Assembly: GCA_039090855.1 (NCBI GenBank) | Contig: CM077005.1 | Location: 18,825,921-18,889,920, forward strand | Length of the DNA: 64,000 bases | From: Macrothele yani | Lineage: Eukaryota > Arthropoda > Arachnida > Araneae > Macrothelidae | Reading direction: 5' to 3' | In this document: positions 35,167 through 46,795 of the stretch, in pieces | Numbering within the stretch: the first letter of the stretch is position 1 | Layout of the letters: each line of letters begins with the position of its first letter | Notes under the pieces: model-generated | Told to the model about the DNA's origin: nothing | Seen by the model: only the letters and a program-made list of their open reading frames with translations | Database searches by the model: none | Program-made: the position numbers and the translations under genes

Positions 35167-36030
35167 AGATGATGTCCAAAAATCATTATTCACATGTCAT
35201 TATTCTCTTTGAATTGTGTAAATTATAATACATTTCAGTCACATCTGAAAAAATGAAGCTGTAAATACAAAAGATTTTTTAGTAAGAATTTTATTAATTT
35301 CAGTGCTTTGTTCTCTCTTTTTTCTGTCTCTTTAAACTGCTGAAGGACAATTTTTCCCATTGATAATATATATATTTACCACAGATTTGGCAAACATAGA
35401 GTATGATTGCAAGTCCAACCAGCAAACTAGTTAAAATTATCTTGTGTATTTAAGAAAGTTATATAAAACAAGCATAAAATCTTGAAAGTGTAAACCCTTT
35501 GTAAAATATTGTCCCAAGGTTGCCAATGCACATATAGTAAGACACCTTAGGTAAAAAAATTCTAGAAATGCAAGGAGGTGCCAGTTATATAAAATAGCTC
35601 TCTAGTACATAGTGTTACCATTGCATGCCTACTGGGGAAACCATACATTCCAGTACAAGTATAATAACCTAAGGAAACTAGATAAATTCCTTAAAGCTTG
35701 TATGCATTATAAAGAACATCCTTAGAATCAGTGTTATCTATACAACAAAACCATAACATATTGTTTTGAATATAAGCTGCAACCCCTAATTTTTGAGGTC
35801 TTTGATGAAAAAAATAACCTTAACAAATTTATAGTGCAAAAAAAATCTCTGAACTGTTATTTGCAAAGTGTACTTTTTGTTTCAGTTAAAAAATTATGGA
35901 AATTAAATTATTTTATTCAATTTCATAATTATTGCTCCCTTCATCACTTTTGTTGCTGTTCTCTTCCTCCACACCATATCAATGCCCTCCATTTCCTTTG
36001 AAAGGCAGCATTTTTTGAAGCTGCGAATAT
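35167..36030. other. RPB6 3' untranslated region and downstream DNA
   Basis: Very AT-rich. The end of the transcript cannot be placed: no AATAAA is seen in the first 600 bases, and AATACA near 35227 is a weak variant. No gene follows. Confidence 0.5.
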
Positions 36031-36034
36031 AGAT

Positions 36035-36231
36035 TTGTTGGCACAGTGGTGCGCTGGCTTCTGGCCATTTGTCCAAGATTAGCCTGGATTAAAATCATAG
36101 TGAAGCATGGATTTACCTGTCTTATGGCATTGGCTCTCTCCCTTCCCTGGCATCAGTGGCCCTAAATTAGGAGCAGGTGACTGCTTTTGTAGCTCATCAA
36201 GGTGTTTATTAAACTCCTAAACAAAATAAAA
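36035..36231 (+). mobile_element. tRNA-derived SINE, diverged
   Basis: Recognisable by GGCACAGTGG, GCATTGGCTCTCTCCCTTCC-CTGG and CCCTAAATTAGGAGCAGG-TGACTGC. Many substitutions and a lost B box mark an old copy. Confidence 0.75.
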
Positions 36232-36360
36232 CTTGCTTAGCTGTGCTTTCTTCACTTTGAGTGACTGTTTTCCAGTACATTGACTGTTTTTTTTTTTTAG
36301 TTGTATTGGAAGATTCAAGTTTCATCACAAGTGAAAAACACTTTCTAATCTAAAAACTTT

Positions 36361-36566
36361 GCCGTCACAGTGGTCTAAGTGGCTTTTGAACATTTGTCTG
36401 AGATGGGTTCAAATCCAATGAGGTGTGGACATTGTGTTTATGTTGGCACACTGGCTCTCTCCCTTCCCTGGAACCAGTGGCCTTAAATTAGGGACAAGGA
36501 ACTGCTTATATCCCACTTAGTTGCTCACGGTGGTTGTTAAAACACCCAGCAAAAAATAAATAAATG
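36361..36566 (+). mobile_element. tRNA-derived SINE, moderately diverged
   Basis: Head GCCGTCACAGTGGTCTAAG with a deletion before the B box (GGTTCAAATCC), and body CTGGCTCTCTCCCTTCCCTG, GTTGCTCACGGTGG. Tail is (AAAT)n at 36551-36564. Confidence 0.82.
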
Positions 36567-36778
36567 TTTGGGGTTTGTCTGAATTTGCCCCAGAATGCCA
36601 GCACAAATTCGCTTGCAATTTTCATTTTGTCCAGGCGAAAGAAGCTTCAGAACTACCTTGACACAAGCCTTTGTCATGTTCAGATTTTCACATAAAACTT
36701 GCCTAACAGTCTTATTGATGTCTACCATTTCTGCTGTCATTCTAACACTCGGTCGTCAATCTTATATATATATATATT

Positions 36779-36880
36779 TATTGGATGTTGAACTACCACC
36801 ATGAGCAACTCGATGGGCTGTAGCAGTCTCTCGTCCCTAATTTAGGGCCACTGATTCCGGAGAAGGAAGTGAGCTAGTTG
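36779..36880 (-). mobile_element. tRNA-derived SINE, 3' half only
   Basis: Reverse orientation: ACCACCATGAGCAACTCGAT-GGGCT then CGTCCCTAATTTAGGGCCACTG. The head is missing; it runs into the mariner relic that follows. Preceded by (TA)n. Confidence 0.78.
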
Positions 36881-36884
36881 GCTG

Positions 36885-37930
36885 GCTTGGATGCAAAAAC
36901 TCTGTGATATCATTCACAGCTTCCACAGAATGGAACCATCTGCTGGCCAAGAAGTGCGCCATGGAACGAAACAGGTGAAAATCTGAAGAGGGGCAAGATC
37001 CGGACTATAGGCTGGGTGTCTTAGAATTTTGGCGCCATTCAAATCCTGAATTTTCTGGCTGACAATCCGTGACCTACGACACGGAGCGTTGTCGCATTGC
37101 TGATGGTCGGCATACGGGTTCCCATCGATGGCCCGACCATGTGGCGCAAGTTCCCAGTGGACAGGACCCTCAAAATTCCACCATACACTCAACATTGTCT
37201 TCACTTCAAAACACCCTCGTTGAACCACTGCTTGAGCCTCATCCTCTGACCGCATGACCTGGCACCCGGTAATTTTCCAGCCCTGTCTTAGTGGACAGCA
37301 CCTTTGAAATTCCACCATACACACAACATTGTCTTCACTTCTCTTTGAACCACTGCTTGAGCCTCATTCGCTGGCTGCAGCCATTGATTTCTGGTATCAG
37401 GATAACTTAGGAAGACCAACTCTTCATCATTTGTTATGATTCTCCTCCAAAACTTGTCATCACATGGATTTTGTAGCAATTCTTGACACAGTGATACCCT
37501 CCTCAGCTTGCTTTGTGCTCAACTCGTGGGGAACCATTCGCGGACGTCTGGGGTAAAAATTGAGCTGGTATAGGTGACAAATGATGGTGGTTTGTGAAGC
37601 GTGGGCCTCCTCTGCTAATTGTCGGGTGCTGGTTCCTGGGTGCTGTTCAACAGCTAGACGCAGGGCTTTGGTGTTTGTGGTGACTGATCTCCCACACCTC
37701 AATTTGTCAACGAGCTCTGTGTCCCCGAACCGAAAGCATTGGAACCATTTTCTTTGCAGCAGCTGTTGCGTTCAGCACTTTTTTCCAACAATGGCGTAGA
37801 AGCACACGAACAACAAGTTTCTCCTCCGACATTTTTGCCTCGTATGAGCAGCACACGTGTGTTGGACCCGGTGCATGCTTACCTGTCTGAGCAGTGAAGC
37901 ACATCACCCAATCAGGCGTAGTACACATTC
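36885..37930 (-). pseudogene. mariner transposase, heavily broken with internal duplication
   Basis: On the minus strand: an N-terminal part 37928-37707; the helix-turn-helix with TKALRLAVEQHPGTSTRQL and AEEAHASQTTII (37702-37460); RRIITNDEELVFLSYPDTR (first Asp region, 37430-37380); CVWWNFKGAVHWELAPHGR (in two copies); QQCDNAPCRRSRIVSQ (second Asp) and HPAYSPDLAP near 36990. The third catalytic Asp, expected just after SPDLAPS, is lost because the frame changes to LQIF. A block of about 90 bp around AAATTCCACCATACAC..GAACCACTGCTTGAGCC is present twice (37170-37258, 37303-37390), which doubles the WWNFxG segment. Confidence 0.85.
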
Positions 37931-38096
37931 CACCTTACTGTTCGTGTCCCACCTGTTCGGCGGAGCTTCTCCATCTGTACCGTGAAACGCTACGGACTTG
38001 TGACACCCTGGTATTGGCTCGTTTCTGATTTTGCTTGCTAGAGTGGATTCCAGTATAGCACACTGACTATTTAAAACTCCATGGCTGTAACATGTA

Positions 38097-38886
38097 CAGT
38101 AAAACCTCGAAAATCCGGCATCGACGGGACCAGACAAGTGCCGGATTTATGAAAATTTCGATATTTCTGAAGCTATCTAAAAATTGCGTAACAGGCGTTA
38201 CGTAAAGAACGTATTTACACGTAATAAGTCACTTTAACGAATATTTCTCGTCTATGCCTTGGGGTAGTGCTGCCGATCACATTCTTCGCAATTTGCGAGA
38301 AAAGAAAATTGTTTTGGGGAAAATATTGATTACAATTGAACTATTTGTTATAAAACTGTCGAAAGAAAAATTTAATTTGGCAAATGGTTAGGCAAAAACT
38401 TGGGGAAAAAAACAACCCAGAGCAACTGCTTAGGGCTGGGCAATTTACCGATACATAGCAAAACCCTGATGTGAATTTTACATCAAAGTTACGCTTTTTG
38501 ACTAACGAAAACTACGATACATTCCAAAGGCGATTACCTCGATTCATCATGAAGGCCAATGTAGATATTACACGATCAGATCCACATACTGTCACCACCA
38601 AGCACAGATCATCATCACACGTTCAACACGCATTTCCAACATACACGCCAATTCGTCGCCTCATTGGTCTCCGTCACTTCAGCTCTGCTCAATGAGATGA
38701 CGAATTTGAAAAACGACCCGATGTTACACGTAGGCGTCTATCGGCAATTCGCACACTGAGATCGGAAGATCTCATGATATGTTGTTGAGGCGGTACATTG
38801 GGAGATTTCCATGGTTATTGGCGAAACATTCGGATGTTCTCACGAAAACAAAATCAGAAGAGTGCCAGATTTTCAAGGTTTTACTG
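38097..38886. mobile_element. pogo/Tigger-like MITE
   Basis: Terminal repeats CAGTAAAACCTCGAAAATCC at 38097 and the complement of CAGTAAAACCTTGAAAATCT at 38886 are flanked by TA on both sides (38095-38096, 38887-38888). CAGTAAAACCTCG..AATCCGG is a typical pogo/Tigger terminus. Length 790 bp with no transposase motif, so it is non-autonomous and depends on a relative's transposase. Confidence 0.85.
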
Positions 38887-38888
38887 TA

Positions 38889-39760
38889 TATGTGTTTTTC
38901 AGAGTTCATCATCAACTATTAATGCCTCAAAGGTGATGGGATAGGGCAGTGTTGCTCTACGAATTGCCCTGTGTGAAAGAGGCAATTGATTAACGCCGTT
39001 TATCAACTGGTAGGGTACCGATAGAAGTGTGACTCCCGCTTATGTCAGTCTTGTTTTCAACCGAATTCTGCAGCAATGGGGAAAACTATCTTGAGTGTCC
39101 ATGAAATTTTTTTTTAAGAATATGCACAAGGAAAAAAATAGTTCTTCAAGCTATCAGTATAATGGAAATCATTTTTCACCTGCATTTGAGAAACATTTAC
39201 AGGCAGGCAGTGAGGAATATCCTATAGATAATAAAAAGCAAGTGGATAAAGAGAGTAAAAAATGGCAAACATGATAAGCCGGGAAAAGACCTAGTATTGT
39301 GAGTAGAACAAGTTAACGCTACACTCAGTGTCGTTACCGATAAAATTTCGTTTTAGAGAAAAGGCTTGGCAATTTGGAGTTTAGCTAGAAAAATGAAACC
39401 TTTTTCTGCCATGTTTGTTCTGATACTAATCAGATCAAACGGGCAACTTAATTGCTTATTAAACACAAAGCATTGCGACAATAACATGTATTTCAAATCA
39501 TAACAGAGCACTCTTAACAACAACTACACTCCTTAACTGTCATTTACATTCAGTTTACGAAACTGATATTCACTCTAAACGATATAATGATACTTAATCA
39601 TTACTATAGCAAACGGTATAGTATGACATCTCCCTTTCCTGAGAATATCAGTAGTTATATACAACAAAGTCTGAACCATGATGGAGGTTTTATGATCCAT
39701 ATCTCTTTATATTCAAAGTTTTCATTAATAGATCCGTTCAGTTCTTTATTGCAGTCATTT
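38889..39760. other. Intergenic DNA, no recognisable feature
   Basis: No gene, tandem repeat or transposon terminus recognised. Confidence 0.45.
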
Positions 39761-39765
39761 GCAGT

Positions 39766-40425
39766 ATATTCTCAAAAGTATTTGGACACAATGTTTTGGG
39801 ACAAATGGCTTTATCGCAATTAGTAGCTAGTCTGTCTACCTTTTGCTTGTATAACTGGCAACACGTTGAGGCATGCTATCAACCACATTCTGGTAGGTCT
39901 CAACTGGAATGGCACACCATTCATCCTGCAAAGCTACTGCCTGAGTGAAGAACGAAGACAGTCATTGTGGTCAATTTCATATCCATTGCTCCAGTTTATC
40001 CCAAAGGTATTCTGTGGGATTAAAATCAGGGCCCTGAGCAGGCCAGCCTAATGATTACACCTCATTTTCAAGCAACCAGTTCTGCACATGCCGTGCAGTG
40101 TGGAAGGGAGCTTGATCATGCTTGAATGGACAACTGTCATTTCCATAATACTGCCACATTGTTGGTAGGGCAGAGTTATCCAGAATGCCGAGTTACATTT
40201 CAGAATTCACGATTTATGGTATAAAATAATCAACGGGCTGAGTCCCATCCCCATCCACAAAAAACAACTTCATACCATAACGAACTTAACAGTTGGAAGA
40301 GCATAGTCGGACAAAAATATTTGCTGCACTGTCACCAAATCAAAATGCACCCATCAGATTGGAAGAGTGAAAAGCGTGACTCATCACTCCAAAGAACAGC
40401 TCTCCAGTGGTCCACAGTCCAGGAA
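39766..40425 (-). pseudogene. Tc1-like relic, left of a head-to-head pair
   Basis: Minus-strand translation: WTTGELFFGVMSHAF (VLWSDESxF block, 40412-40360), LFFVDGDGTQPVDYF near 40270-40220, CPFKHDQAPFHTARHVQNWL near 40140-40080 (second Asp), LGWPAQGPDFNPTEYLWDKL near 40055-39990 (Glu), ending near 39830. AAAAGTATTTGGACAC at 39775-39790 is its 3' terminal repeat. Stops and frameshifts abound; the N-terminal third is missing. Confidence 0.72.
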
Positions 40426-40429
40426 CGGC

Positions 40430-40876
40430 GCCGAGACCTACTGCACCATTTTGGATGACCGTGCGCTTCCTACATTGTGGCAGTTTTACGGGGTGGACCC
40501 ATGTTACTTTCAGGATGACAATGCCACCTGTCATGTTGCAAGGTCCACCATGGCTTGGTATGGTGACAATGGGGTTAATCGAATGGACTGGCCTGCACAG
40601 AGCCCGGACCCTAACCCTATCTAGCACCTCTGGGACGAGTTGGAGCGTCGACTTAAGGGGTGCCCGCACCGTCCGAAATCAGTAAAGGAACTGACCTGTC
40701 TTCTCCAAGCCGAGTGGAAGAAAATACTGCTAGCCGTCGAACAACGCCTGGTTGAGAGTATGCCCCGGAGGGTCGCAGTGTAATCGCTGCTTGTGAAGGC
40801 TCCACCAACTATTGAAGGTGAATAAACTTTGTTTTTCTTTGCTATCACAGGTGTCCAATTACTTGTTGGTAGATAG
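40430..40876 (+). pseudogene. Tc1-like relic, right of a head-to-head pair
   Basis: The plus strand reads TILDDRALPTLWQFYGVDPC, YFQDDNATCHVARSTMAW (second Asp) and MDWPAQSPDPNPI followed by a stop where the catalytic Glu should stand, then HLWDELERRL in frame. The end is marked by GGTGTCCAATTACTTGTTGG-TAGATAGTGTA, a Tc1 terminal repeat. Wording differs from the left-hand relic, so the two belong to different subfamilies. The 5' half is missing. Confidence 0.75.
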
Positions 40877-41498
40877 TGTATATATACATACAGACACGTA
40901 CGTTTATCTTGGACAGCCAGATATCAAGTGAGGGTCACATTGATGAAGAAATTAATTGGTGTACAAAACTTGCGTGGAGAGCTTTTGGAAGAAACAGCAT
41001 AATTTTCAAGAGCAATATGCCATTATGTCTTAAAAGAAAAGTGTTTGATCAATGCATCCTTCCAGTGCTTACGTATGGTGCAGAGACGTGGACCTTAACT
41101 AAAAGAGACATACAAAGGCTGCAGACAACTCAAAACAGCATGGAGTGGTGCATGCTTGGTGTAACCAGGAGAGATAAGAAGAGGAACTCATGGATCCGAA
41201 AAATGACAAGAGTGGAAGACTTCATGATCAGAGTTAAATCCCTGAAATGGCAATGTGCTGGACATACTGCCAGAAGGACAGACCATCGATGAACAGCTGA
41301 AATTTTAGATTGGATTCCAAGGGACAGGAAAAGACCCAGAAGAAGACCACATAGGAGATGGGTGGATGAAATTCGAAAGTATGCGGGAGTGACATGCAGG
41401 AGACTGGCACAAGACAGACCGTTGTGGTGGAAACTTGGGGAGACCTTCGTCCAGCAGTGGATTGATAATGGTTGACAATGATGATGATATATATAAAA
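40876..41498 (+). pseudogene. RTE retrotransposon 3' end
   Basis: The best RTE tail here: VYLGQPDI, EGHIDEEINWCTKLAWRAFG, CILPVLTYGAETWTLTKRD, WCMLGVTRRDKKRNSWIRK, VKSLKWQCAGHTARRTDHR, a stop, then ILDWIPRDRKRPRRRPHRRW-VDEIRKYAGV and FVQQWIDNG. This C-terminal zone follows the reverse transcriptase in RTE elements. It ends in (GAT)n (41479-41490), the short-repeat tail typical of RTE. 5'-truncated; the catalytic core is absent. Confidence 0.85.
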
Positions 41499-41499
41499 T

Positions 41500-42050
41500 C
41501 CAGTTGCTGCTCAAGATTTTTTATTTCATTATTTTTTTTATAATATAGAAGGATTTAGGTAATGCTTTCTTTAAATTTTTATTCATTTATCATTGTTATT
41601 TTTATTTGGGGTGTCTTTGGAAGGTAATTACAGCCTCCAAAACACAATAACGATGCCACTGATAATACCTGAGCATTAAGAAACCAAAATAAACAAAAGA
41701 AATTTTGAAAAATCGTGCCAAAAAATGGTTCAAAATAAAAGTAACAGCAAAGAAGTACTTTACAAGAAAATTCAAAATGTGACATTTTTCATAACGGGGG
41801 GGGGATTATGGCCATTTGCAGTAAACATGGCAGGGGAAATTTATTCCGCAAACGCAAATGGGATTACAAAATTTTATTTTACATTAGTTAAATTTATATG
41901 AAAAATATTTCTAAAAGTGAAAAAAGTTTTTCAAATATTTATAGCTAAATATGAAAAGATTGTGGTGAACCCTTGATATTTACTGCACTGGATTTCGCAT
42001 TAGTAAAAAAGCAGCCTGTGTCAGTCTACACCGTCAACGAGAGATGTCTT
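41500..42050. other. Intergenic, no recognisable feature
   Basis: AT-rich with a G run (41797-41806). No gene recognised. Confidence 0.45.
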
Positions 42051-42054
42051 GAAG

Positions 42055-43518
42055 CGTAGCCTACGTAATAGAAGGATGCCCGTCTGTTTTCGAAAAAAAT
42101 GTCTGGCAGCAAAGCTTCTGATTTTCTCACCACGTCACGTAGTTTGACGAACAGAATGGTACACAGCAGATCACCATTGTAAAGTAGCGTAGGCGACGAA
42201 CACAGCTACTGACAGTCAAACAAATGGGGAAGGCCAAGTACTTAATTGGGTAAATGTGTAGATTAGCTTCCTAAATTATTTCGTCGGAAACATGTTATTA
42301 CCTGGAAAAAGTGCGACGTACAGATTTTAGATTATGGAAAATAATGACGAATGGTGCAGAAATTTCATACTGTAAATATCTTTTAAAGATTTTTATCGTA
42401 ATATTTACCTGTAAGTGCGATGCTGTGAAGAGACGCTGCGGTAGTCCTAACGCATCGCTACCGCGACGATGTCAAACTTTGCTCCGTTAAAAGGAAGGTT
42501 CGTTGCTGTACGGAAACGACGGACGGAAGAGTACAAGAGAAAGCGGTTACGTGGTTGGCAGGAGAGCGATAAATCTTGTAGTGATACGTTACAGAAAATA
42601 GGTCCATATTATCCACTCTTTATTTTGTTGTACCCTGTACGTTGTTGGTAGGAAAAACCTCATAGATTTGCAAAAGATACGTATCAGTGAGATAGAAACT
42701 AACCTGCGAACAAAGTATTAACAGCAGAACCAAAAGTTCAGTGCCACAGCAAATGAGCTACAAATGGAAGCCGTTCAAAGCAGAACCGAAAGTTATACTT
42801 CTTCAGTATTCTGTACAGCATAGAAAGTCATATTCGTACTTCCTATTTAGAATCAGGGAATCGTATGCGAAAGAACGAAACATTTCTCAACATCTGCTTT
42901 AAAAACAATGACAAAACATGAACGAACTATATTCTGTAGCGTATGAGTACATGATGCTTCGCTCTCCTGCCAAGAACGTACGCGGCTGCACTTGTAGTCA
43001 TCCGCCCGTGAATTACACAGTGCAGCGAATCTTCCTTTCAACGGAGCAGAGTTTAACATCGCCGCGGTAGCGATGTGTTAGGCCTACCTCAGCGTCCCTT
43101 CAAAGCATCACACTTACAGGTAAATATTACGATAAAAATCTTTAAAAGACATTTAAAATATGAAATTTCTGCACCATTCGCCATTAATTTCCATACTCTA
43201 AAATCTGTACGTCGTACTTTTTTCAGGTACTAACATTTTCCCGACGAAATAATTTAGGACGCTAATCTACACATTAACCCTTAATTGAAGACACAAGCAG
43301 AAATATTTTGAAACTCGTGAGCTTAATCCAAGTGCAACAAAACGAGCTCAAAGCATGGCAAACCACGTGAAGCGACGGCGTGAAATGACTTGCCTACTGT
43401 TTGTAGGTAGGCTGCCGTTTGTACGGATCGCTAGCGCCGCTCGTGGTCAAAATCAGAAACTTTGCTGTCAGACAAGTTTTTTGCAAAACGGCAGGCATCT
43501 TCTATTACGTAGGCTACG
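42055..43518. mobile_element. Long inverted-repeat (foldback-type) element
   Basis: CGTAGCCTACGTAATAGAA at 42055 is mirrored by TTCTATTACGTAGGCTACG ending at 43518. Complementarity continues inward through CAGCAAAG(C/T)TTCTG, ATTATTTCGTCGG, GTACGTCGTAC-like and TAAATATTACGATAAAAATC to GCTCTCCTGCCA, giving arms of about 550-600 bp around a centre of about 320 bp (42605-42922). Arms differ at many sites, so the element is old. No transposase was found. Mirrored short frames (MSNFAPLKGRF at 42469; MLNSAPLKGRF at 43059) arise from the arms. Confidence 0.7.
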
Positions 43519-43618
43519 TAGCGGTGAGCTTAGTTCCGATTTCGGGCACCGTATAAAAACAGATGGCGCTGCAAGTACTGATAACGTCAGAGCGTTATTT
43601 TTTATACATATATTTATT

Positions 43619-43834
43619 TATTTTTTGATTGAAGGCTTAACAACCACCGTGAGCAACCCAATGGGCTATAAGCAGTCGCCCGTCCCTAATTTAGGGCCAC
43701 TGGTTCCAGGGAAGGGAGAGAGCCAGTGCCGTAAGACAAACACAACATCCATTTCTCACCGGTATTCGAACCCGGACCCTTCTCGGACAAATGGTCATAA
43801 GCCAGCGCTTAGACCACTGCGCCACCGGGGCGGC
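43619..43834 (-). mobile_element. tRNA-derived SINE, well preserved
   Basis: Reverse orientation, (TTTA)n tail, body intact (CGTCCCTAATTTAGGG, GTGCCGTAAGACAAACAC), complement of the B box as GGTATTCGAACCC and of the A box as CCACTGCGCCACCGGGG. It sits exactly at the left border of tandem-monomer copy B. No clear target duplication was found. Confidence 0.9.
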
Positions 43835-45012
43835 AAGGAATATTTTAAATCGGGCCCTTAGAAGCAGAGATGTGGACTAAAATAAGATGTACACCTACGT
43901 CCCCTGGCGGAAAAGCAATGCATTTTTTCAAGAAGAAGTTATTCTCAAAAAGTTTTCCGAGGTGAGCGCTATCGGTCTAGGAAAGAATTATTTCAACCGA
44001 GCTTATAGAAGCTCTGATTTTGCTGCAAATACATCAGAAGCAGAAATTAATTCTTACGCCCCTAGCGGCCAAACCATTCTTTACCAAAAATTAGAAATTT
44101 TATGCAAAACATTTCCCATCAAGAGCTGTATCAGACACAGGAAGGATTTTTCAAATCGGAGTTTTAGGAGCAGAAATACCGGGGAGAAACGCAATTTACC
44201 TTTATGTCGCCTAGCGGAAAGTCTATGAATTACATGAAAATTTTGAAATTATATGAAAAACATGTCGCACCGGAAATTATCCAATAAAGAAGGAGTTTTT
44301 CAAATCGGACCTTTAGAAACAGAGATATTGACGAAAATAAGATATACATCTACACCCCCTGGCGGAGAAACCTTGCAATATTTTAAAAAGAAAATATTCC
44401 GAAAAGGTTTATCGACGCGAGTGGCATCGGTCCACGAACGAATTTTTTCAATTGAGATTTTAGAAGCTCAGATTTTGTGGCAAGTACATCAGAAGCAGAA
44501 GTTAACTCTTACGCCCCATGGTGGCCAAATCATTCTTTGCCAAAAATTAGAAATTATATGCAAAGCATTTCCCATCAGAAGCTGTATCCGCTGAAGAAAA
44601 AAATTTCAAATCGGAGTTTTAGAAGTAGAGATATCGGGGGAAACGCAATTTGTTTTTACTCTCCCTAGCGGAAAATCTAGGCGTAACTTGAAAAATTGAC
44701 TAAACCTAAAATAATCTTCGACATAAATGGAATCGAAAGGTGAAAGAATTTTTTGCAATCGTATGTTTAGAAGCAAATATATGGAATGAAATGTATTTAG
44801 AATTTGATATCATCTGCTTTTACGCCCTCTAGCGGCGAAATTGTACATCGTAAAATAAAAACGAAATGAAGGATCTTCATTCGCATATTTCAAGCTTGCC
44901 AATGCAAAAAGAATTTTTCAAATCGGAGTAGTAGTCGCGGAGATATGATGTCCACAGACGGACGGATAAACCGATAGCATAAGCACGATCTTTTTTTTAT
45001 AAAAGACGTGCT
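43835..45012 (+). mobile_element. Tandem-monomer element, copy B (5'-truncated)
   Basis: Same monomer order as copy A, starting inside a monomer and running a-b-c-a-b-c plus two terminal monomers. Boxes read CGTCCCCTGGCGG (43905), CGCCCCTAGCGG (44058), GTCGCCTAGCGG, ACCCCCTGGCGG and CGCCCTCTAGCGG (44822). The end has CAGACGGACGGAT, then the AAGCACG..CGTGCT hairpin (44981-45012) and CTAA, as in copy A. Flanks differ immediately after GCTAA, fixing the 3' boundary of the family. Confidence 0.68.
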
Positions 45013-45019
45013 AACAATG

Positions 45020-45317
45020 CATCGTGCAATGTTAGCCCTGAAACTAAGCCAAACAAATTAAAAACACCCTGTGAAACATAAGCCAAGATACGTGATGAAA
45101 GATACTGTACTTACGGTTAAGAAACACTGCAATACAGAAAACTGAAGAATTTAATCAGAGTGTAGTAAGAGGCATCTAGGTGTAAACTGTGGGTAAATAT
45201 ATCAGACCACAAGATACTCACCGAGTGGTATTTGGTGTAAGCATACCATTTTAACTTTGTGAGGTCTTAAGTGAGTATAATGTGTGAATGTCAATTGAAT
45301 CAAGATAATTTTCTGAG
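45020..45317. other. Intergenic, no recognisable feature
   Basis: Nothing recognised between copy B and the next SINE. Confidence 0.4.
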
Positions 45318-45515
45318 TCGCCCCGGCAGCGCTGGCATATTTCTCTTCCAAGTGGATCGGGGTTCGAATCCCCGTGAGTCATGGGTGTTGTTTTTGTGTT
45401 ACGGCACTTACTCTCTCCTTTTCCTGGAAACAGCGGTCCCAAATTAGGGACGGGCTGCTGCTTATAGCCCGTTGAGTTGCTCACGGTGGTCGTTAAACCT
45501 TAAAAAAAAAAAAAA
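45318..45515 (+). mobile_element. tRNA-derived SINE with altered head
   Basis: CGCCCCGGCAGCGCTGG shows a deletion of the A-box middle. B box GGTTCGAATCC is perfect, the body intact, and a poly(A) of about 14 follows. Confidence 0.87.
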
Positions 45516-45547
45516 AGGAAAAGAATTCTCCGAACAATATTTACGTA

Positions 45548-46510
45548 GATACTAATGTATCATCATCATCAGCCATTATCAATCCACTGCTGGATGAAGG
45601 TCTATCCAAGTTTCTTCCTCAACAGTCTGCCTTGGGCCAGTCTTCTCCATGTCACTCCCGTATGCTTTCGAATTTCATTCACCCATCTCCCATGTGGTCT
45701 TTTGAGTCTTTTCCTGTCCCTTGGAATCGAGTCTAAAATTTCACCGCACCGGTGGCACAGTGGGCTAAGCGATGTCCTCTGATCATTCGTACGAAAGGGG
45801 TCCGGGTTCGAATCCCGGTGAGGCATGGATGTTGTGTTTCTCTTACGGCACTGGCTTCCTCCCTTCCTTGGAACCAGTGACCCTAAATTAGGGACGGGCG
45901 ACTGCTTATAGCCCATTGAGGTGGTCGTTAAACCTCCAATTGAAAAAAAAAAAAGTCTAAAAATTTCAGTTGTCCATCGGTGGTCCGTTCTTCTGGAAAC
46001 ATGCCCAGCCCATTGCCATTTCAAGGATTTTACTTTGATCATGATGTCTTCTACTCCTGTCATTTTCTTTATCCACGAGTTCCTCTTCTTATCTTTCCTG
46101 GTTACACCAAGCATGCATCTCTTCATGCTTTTTTCAGTTGTCTGCAACCTTTGTACATCTTTTTCAGCTAAGATCCACGTCTCTGCTCCCTATGTAAGCA
46201 CTGGAAGGATGCATTGATTAAACACTTTTCTTTTAAGACATAATGGCATATTGATCTTAAAGATTGTACTGTTTCTTCCAAAAGCTCTTCAACCAAGTTT
46301 TGTACGCAGATTAATTTCTTCCTCAATGTGACCCTCGCTTGGTATCTGTTGCTCAAGGTAAATGTAGAAATCGGTTATCTCCAGATTTTTTCCATCAGTT
46401 GAAAAAACTTCATTTCTAGAAAAAGCATTGTACATCAGGTTTGTCTTCTGGAAGTTCATTTTTAATCCTATTTCTTTACTCTTATCAGCAAGTTCGTGGA
46501 TACTAATATA
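45548..46510 (-). mobile_element. RTE retrotransposon 3' end with target duplication, split by a SINE
   Basis: GATACTAAT(G/A)TA at 45548-45559 and 46499-46510 bounds the copy. The minus strand reads LEQQIPSEGHIEEEINL near 46380-46300, TEKSMKRCMLGVTRKDKKRN, SWIKKMTGVEDIMIKVKSLK and WQWAGHVSRRTDHRWTTEI, then is interrupted by a SINE, then RPHGRWVNEIRKHTGVTWRR and the (ATG)n tail at 45560-45575. About 715 bp of RTE. The 181-codon ORF here is an artefact of reading through the SINE. Confidence 0.88.
45744..45953 (+). mobile_element. tRNA-derived SINE nested in the RTE tail, target duplication about 14 bp
   Basis: AGTCTAAAATTTCA at 45730-45743 is repeated at 45954-45968 with one extra A. A box GGTGGCACAGTGG and B box GGTTCGAATCC are intact; a ten-base deletion removes GTTGCTCAC of the body. 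It is younger than the RTE copy it interrupts. Confidence 0.92.
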
Positions 46511-46514
46511 CAGA

Positions 46515-46795
46515 TATGCATTCAAACAATGGCGCTTTCTGCTTGCTATCGCTCACCAAGCAAAACCTAGAAAGAAATATATAGTGCAATTCGAAATTTC
46601 GTGCCTGGTCACCGAATTTCACCTTCCTCCAGCTGTCTGGTAAATTATTCCTGCAGAGATTTACGTGATATCAGAAAATGATTTACGTAACAATTTAGTG
46701 TCAGCTATGGCACAGTGGTCTTCTTACAGGTCGTAATAAATTATCTGCGAATTCCAGTGACGCAGTTCTAAACAAAAAGTGTCTTATAGTGGTGA
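46515..46795. other. Intergenic, no recognisable feature
   Basis: No feature recognised between the RTE tail and the inverted-repeat complex. Confidence 0.4.

Noticed and set aside
43355..43861. 168-codon ORF
   Set aside because: It spans the right arm of a foldback element, a SINE on the other strand and a tandem-monomer repeat; no homology.
45602..46147. 181-codon ORF as a single protein
   Set aside because: It reads through an RTE tail, a nested SINE and RTE tail again.
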